Positions 42,651-52,649 of a stretch of DNA of 64,000 nt are shown here, piece by piece. This DNA is from Flavilitoribacter nigricans DSM 23189 = NBRC 102662. Lineage in GTDB: Bacteria; Bacteroidota; Bacteroidia; Chitinophagales; Saprospiraceae. Where the stretch lies: the NCBI RefSeq assembly GCF_002646595.1, contig NZ_PDUD01000017.1, positions 248,001 to 312,000 of the forward strand, given 5' to 3'. Position 1 is the first letter of the stretch; every line of letters begins with the position of its first letter. The position numbers and the translations under genes are program-made. The notes beneath the pieces are model-generated. The model saw only the letters and a list, made by a program, of their open reading frames with translations, was not told the origin of the DNA and searched no databases.

Positions 42651-43904
42651 CTACTTGCCGTCTTCCATCAAACGGGCCTCCTCCTCTCGCTCAATGCGTA
42701 TGGTAGGAGTCCCGTTCATATTTTGGACCACCCCCGTAAAACACACCTGCTGGTTCAGCCAATGTTTCTCCCCATCGAAAGGGAAATTTACCAGGTCCGC
42801 CTTCCGGATGTATACCGAAAATATCTGATTGGGATATTGTTTATCCAGGTTCAGCCAGAGATTCCCGCTGCGGCTGTAGCGGGAACTGACTACCTGCCCG
42901 CAGACATTGATCGTGTTGCCGGTACCCATATAAGCTTTGGCCTGAGCGGTATTGAAGTGCCCCGCCGCCAGCGAAGGCGCAAAGATCGGCTCTACATCCC
43001 CGGCACTCACTTCCGGGAACCAGGTCTGTTTATCCAGTTTGCTTTCCAGTAGCTGTTCAACTTTATCCGGTAGATTGGAAAAGAAATCAAAACCGGTTTG
43101 TTTCTCTACCTCGTCAATCGTGACCGCGTAGGTCTCCAGCGGATAAGCAAGTCGTTCATTGGGCATGAGGAAACCGATTCCCGTTTGGGCTTCCGCATCC
43201 AGTACTACCTTGTAAAAATAGCGGGGAATGCTCACACCGTTAACGCCCCTTTCGATCACGGGCAGGTCTTTTTCCAATATACCACCGGTGACAACGTACA
43301 ACTGCCGGCCCGGATGCCGGAAGATGTACCCCCGGATCGTCGATTCCAGGTCCGCCCAGCCGACGCGATTGAAATCCGCCAACTGGGGTGCCATATTCGA
43401 ATAAAAATAGGATTCCGAAAGGGCTGTCTCGGACCACCGGAAATCAGCCGACGGCGCCAGGTGGCCGCGGTCGTACCCGAAGCCATCGTACTGGGAAGAA
43501 CCATCCGCCTGCGGAAACTTCAGAAAGTAGTCCGCTTCCACCGCCGTGCCGGAGCGGACCAGCGGATCTTCCCGAAAATCGTTGGTCCGGGTCACCTCCC
43601 CGTCTACGATATCCGGCAGGATGATGTGGGCCACCCAGGCGGCCTGTTCGTGGTCTTCCGAATACGCCAGGGCCATCGCCTGGTGCATGATATAATCCTC
43701 CCCGGGCAAACCGATAGCCCGCAGATCCCGCTGGATCCGGGATAATTTGAGGCCTTCTAACTGAGCTTTCAGCCGCTGCTCCTGCTCCTTTAGTTGTTGC
43801 AGTTCGTTTTCTACCCGGTCGATATGCTTTTCCAGGGGCTGTGCGTCCAGCCCGATTGGCAACAGCGTACCCAAAATCAGATAAAAGAGGATTCTCCTAT
43901 ACAT
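42651..43904 (-). CDS. Secreted DNA/RNA non-specific endonuclease with C-terminal OB-like domain
   Basis: A 417-residue exported nuclease (signal ending GLDAQ). A short coiled coil (RVENELQQLKEQEQRLKAQ) precedes the NUC domain. Catalytic His148 is in YDRGHLAPSADF and the metal-binding Asn170 in FYSNMAPQ. The C-terminal region (INVCGQVVSSRYSRSGNLW to CFTGVVQNMNGTPTI) resembles an OB-fold nucleic-acid binding domain. It may scavenge extracellular DNA or serve in competition. Its 3' end almost abuts protein C, and a small hairpin covers both stops. Confidence 0.9.
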   Translation of the reverse strand: MYRRILFYLILGTLLPIGLDAQPLEKHIDRVENELQQLKEQEQRLKAQLEGLKLSRIQRDLRAIGLPGEDYIMHQAMALAYSEDHEQAAWVAHIILPDIVDGEVTRTNDFREDPLVRSGTAVEADYFLKFPQADGSSQYDGFGYDRGHLAPSADFRWSETALSESYFYSNMAPQLADFNRVGWADLESTIRGYIFRHPGRQLYVVTGGILEKDLPVIERGVNGVSIPRYFYKVVLDAEAQTGIGFLMPNERLAYPLETYAVTIDEVEKQTGFDFFSNLPDKVEQLLESKLDKQTWFPEVSAGDVEPIFAPSLAAGHFNTAQAKAYMGTGNTINVCGQVVSSRYSRSGNLWLNLDKQYPNQIFSVYIRKADLVNFPFDGEKHWLNQQVCFTGVVQNMNGTPTIRIEREEEARLMEDGK

Positions 43905-44081
43905 TTTAGCTTAATTGGTTTTAATAAGCGGCGGGCTGATCGTTCTTTTCGCCCCCGTGCGGTAATTGTTCAGATGCCATCCGATCTTTTCAATCGAAAT
44001 ATATTTAGCCATTGGATGTGCCATTTCGTCGGCTTTAAAAACTGAACGACCCAGCTCCCGCTATGGTACTTTTCACCAGCT

Positions 44082-45761
44082 TTATTTACCGGTGAGCACC
44101 ATCTTCCTGGTATCGACAATGCGGCCGTCCAGGATCAGATAGTAAAAATAGATCCCATCGGACAGGCTGTTGGCCTGCAGGCGGGTTTGCCCCGTTCCGC
44201 GATTATGGATCGTAAACTGTCGCACAACATTACCTCCGGCATCAGAGATCCTAAGTTCTGCCTTTTGAATCCCCTCCGGTATATAGTAAGCGATCAGACT
44301 GTCTTCCGAAAAGGGATTGGGCACGTTTTGCTTCAGATAAGGCAGTGCCTCCGGAGCAACGCCTTCCCGGTTACCGGTACTTTGATCGGCCGGTGCCGTT
44401 TGGCCGGAAAGGATCATTTGCTTTATGGCTTCCAGTTCCCGCTTCAGCCCGGCCACTTCATCTTCCAGGCGGTCAATCCGTTCGGTTTTGAGCTCCAGGT
44501 CTTCCCGTTGTTGTTGGAGCAGCGGCACAATGTAGGTGATCATTTTGTCGTAGCGCAGGCCATCGGGATAGCCCGTTTCGTCGTATTCTACGAGCGGAAA
44601 GAGCCCCCTATCGTGGAAATCTTCGGCGATGAAGCCGATCTCCTGACGATCCGGAGCCCAGGGACGTGTGTAAGTTTTAGGTTGCATCTCCAGCAAGGCG
44701 TTGAAATCTTCCTGCAGTTCCCGGATATTACGCTTATCCCGGCGCGAAGAATTATCGTAACCGATCTCGCCCGTAACATCATTGTACTGCATATTTCGAA
44801 AGTCGCCGATGTTGGATAGATTGGAAGCCAGAATAGGTCCCGTACCCCGTACGACCAGGCGATTGATCCCCCCACTGTTGCGAACCACAAAATCCGCGCC
44901 GCCGTACAGATCGATGGATCCGCCGGCATCCTGGAGACGGAGCTGGGGCGAGGCGGTGGTTTGCAAATGTAGCTTGCGCTGGGGGTTGGTGTTACCGATA
45001 CCGACATTGCCGGCCGTACCGGTACTTCCTTTGATAAATAGCCTGGTCCCCCCTTCATCCTGGATCAGAAAGTCTGCACTGGCGTAAAGATCGAAATAGC
45101 CGAGAGGGTCGGCCAGTCGCAATTGTGCCGCGCTGGGATTGGTGAGCAGATGTAACTTGCGGAGCGGAGCACTGGTGCCGATACCGGTATTGCCTTCATT
45201 GTCACCTTCCCCATCAATGATGAACTGTAAGCCGTTTGCATTGAAGATCCTGAAATTCGTTGCACCGTCGAGATCGAAGTACCCGCTACCTCGGGACAGC
45301 CGGAGTTGGGGGTCAAAGTTGTTCTGTAAATTGGATTCCAGGTGCAGTAGTCTTTCGGGCGAAGTAGTACCCATACCGGTTCCGAAATCATTCATATACA
45401 TTCGGGTGGAACTGCCGCGCATGAATCGAATAGCTCTACCGGACGATAAGGTAATATCGGCTACAGAAGATTGTAGATCGATCTCCTGACCGGAGAGACT
45501 GACCCGCGGCGCCTGGGACTGAATGAGTTCATTGGCTTTAAGAATGACATACTGTTCTGCATCCAGGTAGATATCTCCGCCATTCGTTTCATCATTCTGA
45601 ATGAACAGATCACTACCGGTCCATTTCATAAACGCCTTTTCGGCCCCGCCTTCAATAAACCGGATCGCGGCGGTATCCATTTTCATTTGTTTTTGTGCAA
45701 AAAGCTGGTGATGACTCAGGCAGGCAATTGCCGATAAGAACAGGTAAAGAGTAGGTTTCAT
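44082..45761 (-). CDS. T9SS-exported protein with peptidase-S74-type chaperone domain, second copy
   Basis: A 559-residue paralogue of the protein at 7256-8659. The start at 45761 puts the signal (ending LFAQ) first. Two or more tandem beta-repeats with NVGIGNTNPQRKLHLQT and NTGIGTSAPLRKLHLLT precede the S74-type domain (SSRRDKRNIRELQ, IGFIAEDF), a coiled coil (LKTERIDRLEDEVAGLKREL) and a T9SS sorting domain from NVPNPF to RKMVLTGK. The repeats recall tail-fibre and adhesin stalks. Ligand and role are unknown. Confidence 0.85.
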   Translation of the reverse strand: MKPTLYLFLSAIACLSHHQLFAQKQMKMDTAAIRFIEGGAEKAFMKWTGSDLFIQNDETNGGDIYLDAEQYVILKANELIQSQAPRVSLSGQEIDLQSSVADITLSSGRAIRFMRGSSTRMYMNDFGTGMGTTSPERLLHLESNLQNNFDPQLRLSRGSGYFDLDGATNFRIFNANGLQFIIDGEGDNEGNTGIGTSAPLRKLHLLTNPSAAQLRLADPLGYFDLYASADFLIQDEGGTRLFIKGSTGTAGNVGIGNTNPQRKLHLQTTASPQLRLQDAGGSIDLYGGADFVVRNSGGINRLVVRGTGPILASNLSNIGDFRNMQYNDVTGEIGYDNSSRRDKRNIRELQEDFNALLEMQPKTYTRPWAPDRQEIGFIAEDFHDRGLFPLVEYDETGYPDGLRYDKMITYIVPLLQQQREDLELKTERIDRLEDEVAGLKRELEAIKQMILSGQTAPADQSTGNREGVAPEALPYLKQNVPNPFSEDSLIAYYIPEGIQKAELRISDAGGNVVRQFTIHNRGTGQTRLQANSLSDGIYFYYLILDGRIVDTRKMVLTGK

Positions 45762-45991
45762 GTTAAAGAGGTTTTGGTGGATCGAAATTAAATTGGAGCT
45801 TATGGAAGTTTCCATACGGATGTACCGGCAGCGTTTCAAATGAAGCGCAAATTGGAGGTTGGGTTCCCCAATATCTTACCTGGTACTCTTGAAATTACGG
45901 AATCGTTTCCGGAGTCCCTAACAATTATCCACCTTTAGGGCACTGCCGGCGCGTTGTCACGAATGAACCAAATGAATGAGCGGTCGTAATA

Positions 45992-46915
45992 TTACTCCCG
46001 CAAAAACGCGATATTCCGCTTCAATCCCGCGTATTTGGTTCGCTTCACCGCCGACCCACGGAAGACCTCCCGAAATACCTCTTCCGTTAGTTCGTACCAC
46101 TCTTCTTTTGACATTTCCAGCAGATCGGGATGCGGTTCAAAAGCTTCTTCTTCGTGCGGTTTGGCAAAGCGATTCCAGGGGCAGACCTCCTGGCAGATAT
46201 CACAACCGAACATCCAGTTCTCAAAACGGCCGCGGTATTCCTCCGGCAGCGCTTCCCGTAATTCAATCGTGAAATAGGAAATACATTTGCTACCATCCAC
46301 CAGATAGCCCGCGGGAGCAATGGCGTCCGTCGGGCAGGCCTCTATGCAGCGCGTACAGGTTCCGCAATAGTCTTTGATGGGATGATCGTACACCAGATCC
46401 AGGTCCAGGATCAATTCTGCCAGGAAGTAGTAGGAACCGGCTTTGGGATGGATCAACAGGGTATTCCGGCCCACCCAACCGACGCCGCTGCGTTTGGCCC
46501 AGTCCCGCTCCAGTACCGGTGCCGAATCCACAAAACAACGACCGTCCACTTCCCCGATCTCCTCCCGGATAAAGTGCAAGAGATCTTTCAGCTTGTGTTT
46601 AATGACGTAGTGGTAATCCTTCCCGTAGGCGTATTTGGAGAGCTTCGGCGCTGCGGGATCCGACTGTTCCCGGTCGGTGTAATAATTGTACATCAGGGTG
46701 ATCACCGATTTTGCGCCTTCCACCAGTTTGGTAGGATCCACCCGTTTCTCGAAGTGGTTCTCCATGTACTGCATCTTGCCGTTCATATCCGCCTGTAGCC
46801 ACTGTTCCAGACGGGTGGCCTCCTCGTCCAGACGCTCCGCCCGGGCAATACCCACGAAGGCGAACCCAAGGCGGGCTGCTTCCTGACGGATGAGATGGGT
46901 GTGGCGGGTTTTCAT
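45992..46915 (-). CDS. queG: Epoxyqueuosine reductase
   Basis: A 307-residue enzyme performing the last step of queuosine synthesis in tRNA. The ferredoxin-like clusters are present: Cys184, Cys187, Cys190 and Cys194 in [12 protein letters not shown], then [10 protein letters not shown]. The catalytic Asp130 lies in [10 protein letters not shown]. The cobalamin-binding N-terminal domain is intact. The start at 46915 is chosen because the upstream extension covers a low-complexity repeat. It is behind the uvrD-like gene on the same strand. Confidence 0.95.
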   Translation of the reverse strand: MKTRHTHLIRQEAARLGFAFVGIARAERLDEEATRLEQWLQADMNGKMQYMENHFEKRVDPTKLVEGAKSVITLMYNYYTDREQSDPAAPKLSKYAYGKDYHYVIKHKLKDLLHFIREEIGEVDGRCFVDSAPVLERDWAKRSGVGWVGRNTLLIHPKAGSYYFLAELILDLDLVYDHPIKDYCGTCTRCIEACPTDAIAPAGYLVDGSKCISYFTIELREALPEEYRGRFENWMFGCDICQEVCPWNRFAKPHEEEAFEPHPDLLEMSKEEWYELTEEVFREVFRGSAVKRTKYAGLKRNIAFLRE

Positions 46916-46918
46916 AAA

Positions 46919-47000
46919 TGGTCGACGGTTGGTGGTAGATGGTTGACGGTCGAAGGTAGACGGTGGACGGTAGAGCGGCCCGTCAACCGTCAACCGTCAC
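46919..47000. repeat. Low-complexity GACGGT/ACCGTC inverted element
   Basis: Words GACGGTTGGTGG, GGTTGACGGTC and GTAGACGGTGGACGG fill the left part; the right part is CCGTCAACCGTCAACCGTC, ending inside the stop codon of the uvrD-like gene. GGTTGACGG (46941-46949) pairs with two CCGTCAACC copies. The element separates uvrD from queG. Confidence 0.6.
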
Positions 47001-49297
47001 AATATCTGCAGTTTGGCAAATTTCAACATGATGCGGCGCTGCGGGTTATCGACATCTTTGAAATGAATGGTCGCCACGCGATTGCCTTTTCCCCCGTCGA
47101 CACTGATCACTTTTCCTTCGCCGAATTTGAGGTGCAGCACCCGCATGCCCGCTTCGATCGATTCGTGCGGACTGGGCTTAAACGTGCTCGGGTCCACTTT
47201 AACCTTGCTGGTCTCGGCGGAGCGGGGGCGGGAAAAATTCCCCTGGATACGGGCTCCCCCGTTGGACATCGAGCTCATTTCCGGCGATGCCGACCGTACA
47301 CCGGCGGTGCTTTCCACGTGCTGGCGCGGGATCTCTTCCAGGAAACGACTCGGTTCATTGTACCGCATGGAGCCGTAGCGGTACCGGGCATTGGCGTAAG
47401 ACAGGGTCAGGAACTGTTCCGCCCGCGTAACGGCTACGTAGAACAAGCGGCGTTCTTCGTCCAGCCCTTCGATGCTGTCCATCGACATATAGGACGGGAA
47501 CAGCTTTTCTTCCAGGCCTACGACAAAAACCGATTTAAATTCCAACCCCTTGGCGGAGTGGACCGACATCAGGGTGATGTGATCCCCGTCGTTCTCATTG
47601 TTATCGAAGTCCGTCAGCAGAGCAATATTTTGCAGATAGCTGGCCAGTGATTTATCCGGAGGGGCCGTGCCTTCCGTACCGATCACATCAGTTGCTTCTT
47701 CCTCTACAAAAGCATTGATACCATCCAGGAGGGCATTGAGGTTTTCCAGGCGGCCCATCCCTTCCACGGTAGTATCGGATTTCAGCAGATCGATCAGGCC
47801 GGAACGCTTGGCAATGTAAATGGCCAGTTCGTAAGCATTGGCCGTGTCCGCCCGTTTGGCCGATTTGGTGATCATATCCACGAAATCCGCAATGGACTTT
47901 CCGGAACGGCCGCTGGCGCCAAATTCCGGAAGCGCATCCCACATACTGATCCCCTTACTGTTGGCCAGATTGGCAATCTTTTCGATGGTAGAATTACCGA
48001 TGCCCCGTTTGGGGAAATTGATCACCCGCCGGAATGCTTCTTCGTCGCGCGGATTAACGATCAGTCGCAGGTAGGCGATCAGATCCTTTACTTCCTTGCG
48101 CTGGTAGAAGGATAAACCGCCGAATACGCGGTACGGGATACTCAGCCGGCGCAGGTGTTCTTCAAAGATCCTGGACTGCGAATTGGTCCGGTACAGAATG
48201 GCGATGTCGCTGTTGCTGAGATGGAAGCGATTCTTTTGCTCCATGATGGTGTCCGACACCCGTTTGCCTTCCTCGCTATCCGTCATGGCTTTGATGATCC
48301 GGATGCGCTGGCCTTCCCCTTTGTCCGACCAGATCCGTTTGGGGATCTGCCGGGCATTATAGGTGATCAGTTCATTGGCGGCCTGTACGATATGGTCGGT
48401 GGAACGATAGTTTTGTTCCAGCTTGAATACTTTGATCCCGTGTTTTTGGAAATCTTCCTCGAAATCGAGGATGTTTTGAATAGTGGCACCCCGGAAGGCG
48501 TAGATACTCTGGGCATCGTCCCCCACCACGCAGATATTGCGGTCACTACCCTCGTAATTTACCAGTTTGCGAACAATGGCGTACTGCAGGGTATTCGTAT
48601 CCTGGAACTCATCCACCAGAATATATTTGAACTTCTTACGGTATTTCTCCAGCACATTGTCCGGGTTCTTCTGCAGTAGTTCGAACAGGCGGTACAGCAG
48701 ATCATCAAAATCCATGGCCCCGGCCCGCTTGCAGCGCATAACGTATTTCTGGTAAATGGTTGCCAGATGGGGCACTTTGGCCATGCGGTCCTGCGCCCGG
48801 AATTCTTCGTTATCTGCGTACAGTTTCGGCGTGATCAGATTGCTCTTGGCGGAAGAGATCCGGGACCGGATACTGTTGGCATTATATACATTTTTATCCA
48901 GGTTCATCTCCTTGATGATGGTGGAGACGAGACTCTTGGTGTCATCGCTGTCGTAGATGGTAAAATTGGAAGGATATCCGATCTTCTCGGCTTCCACCCG
49001 CAGAATCCGGGCGAAAATGGAGTGAAAAGTACCGGCCCAGACCCGTTCGGCGCGGCTCCCTACTACTTTAGAGATCCGCTCCTTCATTTCCCGGGCCGCT
49101 TTGTTGGTAAAGGTCAGTGAAAGGATCTCCCAAGGAGCGGTCCCTTTCTCGATCAGATGGGCGATACGAAAGGTAAGGACCCTGGTCTTTCCCGAACCGG
49201 GTCCGGCAACCACCAATACCGGTCCGTCCGTATTGGTAACTGCCTGGCGTTGTACATCATTGAGTTGTTCTAAATAACTTCCGCCGGTAGTCGTCAT
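46997..49297 (-). CDS. UvrD/PcrA-family ATP-dependent DNA helicase
   Basis: A 766-residue superfamily 1 helicase acting in repair and replication restart. Walker A GPGSGKTRV is near residue 32, motif II is DEFQDTN, and motif VI is RRLFYVAVTRAE. A C-terminal Tudor-like domain (GMRVLHLKFGEGKVISVDG) is that of PcrA/UvrD, the part that contacts RNA polymerase or DNA. UvrD and PcrA cannot be told apart with certainty. It is co-directional with queG. Confidence 0.93.
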   Translation of the reverse strand: MTTTGGSYLEQLNDVQRQAVTNTDGPVLVVAGPGSGKTRVLTFRIAHLIEKGTAPWEILSLTFTNKAAREMKERISKVVGSRAERVWAGTFHSIFARILRVEAEKIGYPSNFTIYDSDDTKSLVSTIIKEMNLDKNVYNANSIRSRISSAKSNLITPKLYADNEEFRAQDRMAKVPHLATIYQKYVMRCKRAGAMDFDDLLYRLFELLQKNPDNVLEKYRKKFKYILVDEFQDTNTLQYAIVRKLVNYEGSDRNICVVGDDAQSIYAFRGATIQNILDFEEDFQKHGIKVFKLEQNYRSTDHIVQAANELITYNARQIPKRIWSDKGEGQRIRIIKAMTDSEEGKRVSDTIMEQKNRFHLSNSDIAILYRTNSQSRIFEEHLRRLSIPYRVFGGLSFYQRKEVKDLIAYLRLIVNPRDEEAFRRVINFPKRGIGNSTIEKIANLANSKGISMWDALPEFGASGRSGKSIADFVDMITKSAKRADTANAYELAIYIAKRSGLIDLLKSDTTVEGMGRLENLNALLDGINAFVEEEATDVIGTEGTAPPDKSLASYLQNIALLTDFDNNENDGDHITLMSVHSAKGLEFKSVFVVGLEEKLFPSYMSMDSIEGLDEERRLFYVAVTRAEQFLTLSYANARYRYGSMRYNEPSRFLEEIPRQHVESTAGVRSASPEMSSMSNGGARIQGNFSRPRSAETSKVKVDPSTFKPSPHESIEAGMRVLHLKFGEGKVISVDGGKGNRVATIHFKDVDNPQRRIMLKFAKLQIL

Positions 49298-49681
49298 GTG
49301 AATGGCTTTGTTTCTGGGCCGTCCGGCCGGTGCCGGAAAGCCGGTTTGCTAATTCCAGTTGCTCTATTTCTTTTCTTACTCCTGCTGATATCCTGTTGGG
49401 AAAAAAGCGAAACGAACAAAGCACAATTTTACGACTTCTTTGCTAGAATATGGAATGCGCTTCCCGGTTTTCGATGGCCGGACGCGGGATTTTGCTTTCC
49501 GGTCAGGGTCCAATTCAGAAAAACCGGGGCCTGCTATCTACTGGTTAAAGTTTTCCATGCCGCCAAAATATAATATTCAACGCAACCATACAATCAAATT
49601 AATGATTATTTGATCACTATTTGATTAGCCCTTCTTTTGGCGGAAAAGCCGGAGGTCCGGCTTTTCCGCCATCCGGCTAGA
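49298..49681. other. Intergenic region
   Basis: These 384 bases between the helicase start and the end of the molybdenum-enzyme gene hold the terminator at 49639-49670. A frame on the plus strand at 49298-49573 begins at a GTG and has one hydrophobic stretch, but lacks coding support. I see nothing else. Confidence 0.5.
49639..49670 (-). terminator. Strong hairpin after the iorAB-type operon
   Basis: Perfect 14-bp arms GGCGGAAAAGCCGG (49639-49652) and CCGGCTTTTCCGCC (49657-49670) close on a 4-base loop 12 bases beyond the iorB stop on the minus strand. Confidence 0.75.
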
Positions 49682-51868
49682 TCACCCCACCTCCCCATTC
49701 CGCAACAGCGGCAAAGAGCGCACCCGTTTTCCACTGGCCCGGAAATAAGCATTACACAGGGCCGCACCGACGGGTGGTAGCGATATTTCCCCCAGACCTT
49801 CCGGATGGGCGGTACTATCCACCAGCTCGATAATGATCTCCGGACTCTCGCCGTAACGCAGCATCGGATAATCATGAAAATTACTTTGCACCGTCCGGCC
49901 CTTATCGATATCGATACCGCCGTAAAGCGTAGCGCTCAGTCCATCGATGATACCGCCTTCAATCTGGGCTTTGGCCCCCAGCGGATTAACCACGATTCCA
50001 CAGTCCACTACCGCAAACACCCGCTCAACCTTCGGCGCACCGGAATCCCGGAGCGTTACCTCCACCACTTCCGCTACGTAGGCCCCAAACATAAAATGAG
50101 CGGCAAACCCGCGAAAACGACCGGCTGGGAGGGATTGCTCCCAATCGGATAAGGCAGCCACCCGCCGGATCACGTTGCGCAAACGGCCGGTACTGTAGGT
50201 GGGGCCACCGTGGTCATCGTACGGCATTTCCCGGTCTTCTTCGCCGAGCAGTTCCAGGCGATAGGCGATCGGGTCCTTACCGGCTGCCACACACAGCTCA
50301 TCCAGGAAACTCTGGTCGACAAAGCAGGTCGCGTTGTGTCCCGGGGCCCGCCAGGCTCCCGTACTCACGCGGGTAGCGATCGGAGTATACTCCATTTTAA
50401 AATTGGGAATAAAACCCGCCGGAAAACCGTCCGGGAACATTTCGGTCTTAAAGTGCGGCGAATCGTCTCCCCGGAACAGATAACGGGATGTGGTGGCCGA
50501 CCGGATCTGCCAGCCCGTGATTACTCCGTTTCCGTCTAGGGCGCCCTTCAATTGGTAACGCCCCATTGGCCGGTAATAATCGTGCTGCAGATCATCCTCC
50601 CGCGTCCAGAGTACCTGTACGGGCTTTTGGATCTTGTGGGAGAGGTAGATCGCTTCCTGGGCGTAATCCGCGAGCAGGCGCCGGCCGAAGCCCCCGCCCA
50701 CCCGGGACTGATGAACGTAGATATTTTCGCGCGGTATCCCCGTAATCTGATTGGCGTAGTAGGATACCGAACTGGGCACCTGGGTAGATCCCCAGCATTC
50801 GATCCGATCTTCCCGGACATCGGCGATGTAGCTCATCGGTTCCATAGTGGCGTGGTACCAGAAGGGCATTTCGTAGACCGCTTCGATGATCTGATCTGCA
50901 GCGGAAAAAGCGGTGTCGACATCCCCGTCATTGCGCAATTCCATCGCACCGCTTTCGGCGGTCCGTTCGGCCATGGTATCCCGCAATGATCCGGTGCTTT
51001 CCGTTGCGCCGTCTCCGGCTTCCCAAACTACCTCCAGGGCCTTTTTGCCCTTGATGGCCGCCCAGGTATTTCTGGCGACTACCGCCACTCCGGCGATCCT
51101 CAATACCGGATTATCCGCCGCTTCGATCTCCACTACGGCTTCAACTCCCGGTATCTTTAATGCAGATTCGGCATCGAAGCTTTTCAATGTGCCCCCAAAG
51201 ACAGGGCTTTTCACGATAGTTGCGGTGAGCATTCCCCGGGGTTTGGCGTCCAGCCCGAAGATAGGCTGCCCGGTAGCGATCGCTTCGGTGTCTACATTCG
51301 GTCGCGCGGTTCCGATAAGGGTGAAATCCGCCGGATCTTTTAGGACAACACTTTCCGGCACCTCCAGGGCAGCGGCGGCTTCGGCCAGTTGCCCGTAGCT
51401 CAGCGAATCCGGGTTGCGGGTATTGGTTACCGTACCGGCCCGGGCCCGGCATTCCGCTACCGGGATACCCCAGCGGTTGGCGGCAGCCTGCAGCAACATG
51501 GCTTTGGCCGAAGCGCCCGCTTTTCGCAGGTCTTCCCAGTTGGATTTGACGGCCGTACTGCCGCCGGCGAACTGGGATCCCAGTCGCCGGTCATAATCCG
51601 CCTGACGGATGGTGATCTGCTCCCAGGAAACGTCCAGCTCCTCGGCTATGATCATCGGCAGAGCGGTCTTGACGCCCTGCCCGATCTCAGGATTTTTGGC
51701 CATGATGGTGATACTGCCGTCCGTACCGATGCGCAGGAAGGCATTGGGTTCGAAAATACTCGTTTCTGCCGGTCGGGTACGGGCGCCCAGCGAAAAGCCC
51801 AGCAGCAATCCCGCACCGCTCAGGCTACTTGTTTTCAGAAAACTTCTGCGATTTATATTTTGGATCAT
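49682..51868 (-). CDS. Xanthine-oxidase-family molybdopterin subunit (IorB type)
   Basis: A 728-residue large subunit of a molybdenum hydroxylase. A Tat signal RRSFLKTS with a hydrophobic stretch (SLSGAGLLLGFSLGA) opens it, so the folded enzyme is exported. The molybdopterin domain shows QVPSSVSYYANQITGIP, VGGGFGRRLLADYAQEA and the late GAPKVERVFAVVDCGIVVNPLG. The small subunit is the next gene upstream. This pair resembles isoquinoline 1-oxidoreductase IorAB or related aldehyde oxidases; the substrate is unknown. Confidence 0.88.
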   Translation of the reverse strand: MIQNINRRSFLKTSSLSGAGLLLGFSLGARTRPAETSIFEPNAFLRIGTDGSITIMAKNPEIGQGVKTALPMIIAEELDVSWEQITIRQADYDRRLGSQFAGGSTAVKSNWEDLRKAGASAKAMLLQAAANRWGIPVAECRARAGTVTNTRNPDSLSYGQLAEAAAALEVPESVVLKDPADFTLIGTARPNVDTEAIATGQPIFGLDAKPRGMLTATIVKSPVFGGTLKSFDAESALKIPGVEAVVEIEAADNPVLRIAGVAVVARNTWAAIKGKKALEVVWEAGDGATESTGSLRDTMAERTAESGAMELRNDGDVDTAFSAADQIIEAVYEMPFWYHATMEPMSYIADVREDRIECWGSTQVPSSVSYYANQITGIPRENIYVHQSRVGGGFGRRLLADYAQEAIYLSHKIQKPVQVLWTREDDLQHDYYRPMGRYQLKGALDGNGVITGWQIRSATTSRYLFRGDDSPHFKTEMFPDGFPAGFIPNFKMEYTPIATRVSTGAWRAPGHNATCFVDQSFLDELCVAAGKDPIAYRLELLGEEDREMPYDDHGGPTYSTGRLRNVIRRVAALSDWEQSLPAGRFRGFAAHFMFGAYVAEVVEVTLRDSGAPKVERVFAVVDCGIVVNPLGAKAQIEGGIIDGLSATLYGGIDIDKGRTVQSNFHDYPMLRYGESPEIIIELVDSTAHPEGLGEISLPPVGAALCNAYFRASGKRVRSLPLLRNGEVG

Positions 51869-51930
51869 GATGTTGTGTTTGAAGTGAATGAGAATCTGGT
51901 CCAGAATGGATAACCATCAACAGCAGGGCT

Positions 51931-52383
51931 TTACACCAAGCGCTGAATGGCCTTCTTAATCCTCGGATACGTACCGCAGCGACAGATATTCCCCTGCATG
52001 GCCACTTCGATCTCCGCTTCGGTGGGATGAGGATTTTTTTCCAGCAAAGCGGCTGCCGACATGATCTGGCCGGCCTGGCAGTAGCCGCACTGCGGAACGT
52101 CTTCGGCGATCCAGGCTTTCTGCACCGGATGTAATTGCCCGCCGGAAGCAAGTCCCTCAATAGTGGTGATGCGGGCCTCTCCGACGGCGGATACCGGCAG
52201 TACACAGGCGCGGGCCGGGGCGCCGTCCAGATGAATGGTACAGGCACCGCACTGGGCCATTCCACAACCAAATTTGGTTCCTTTCAGATCGAGTTCATCG
52301 CGGAGCACCCAGAGTAATGGCGTGTCCGCTTCCGCTTCGACGGTAAATTGCTGTTGATTGATGTCAAGTGAATAGGTTGGCAT
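51931..52383 (-). CDS. (2Fe-2S) subunit of the molybdenum hydroxylase (IorA type)
   Basis: A 150-residue electron-transfer subunit. The plant-type ferredoxin cluster is in [17 protein letters not shown], and the second helical cluster uses CGYCQAGQ and [11 protein letters not shown]. There is no signal peptide, so it probably leaves the cell in complex with the Tat-exported large subunit. It is first in the two-gene operon and starts 62 bases before the large subunit. A palindrome in its upstream region may regulate it. Confidence 0.92.
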   Translation of the reverse strand: MPTYSLDINQQQFTVEAEADTPLLWVLRDELDLKGTKFGCGMAQCGACTIHLDGAPARACVLPVSAVGEARITTIEGLASGGQLHPVQKAWIAEDVPQCGYCQAGQIMSAAALLEKNPHPTEAEIEVAMQGNICRCGTYPRIKKAIQRLV

Positions 52384-52396
52384 AAGTATTGGATTT

Positions 52397-52439
52397 GGAT
52401 CAAAAGATTACGGCCCGATGTCGGACATCGGGATCAAAA
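52397..52439. promoter_or_regulatory. Palindrome with flanking direct repeats upstream of the iorA-type gene
   Basis: CCCGATGTC (52414-52422) and GACATCGGG (52424-52432) form a 19-base palindrome around one G. GGATCAAAA occurs on both sides (52397-52405 and 52431-52439). It lies about 30 bases before the ATG of the minus-strand gene and looks like a protein-binding operator rather than a terminator. Confidence 0.45.
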
Positions 52440-52649
52440 AGGCAGGAAATGTGGCAGGAATTGAAATAAACAGCGGGTCGCAATGGCTGCGATCACCTAT
52501 GTCGTGGACAAAGAAGCGGGGCGGCACCGGTCGTGACCCGGTACTATTCATAAAAGACAGTAGCCTGTAGAAAAGGTTGCTCCGTAAGTGTAGCAGCGAA
52601 GCAGGAGTCCGAAAATGTGAGCGGTAATTGCATAGCCTTTAATCCGCTA

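Noticed and set aside
49298-49573. 91-residue frame starting at GTG next to the helicase start
   Set aside because: One hydrophobic stretch gives it the look of a lipoprotein, but the rest is not protein-like and there is no ribosome-binding or promoter support.
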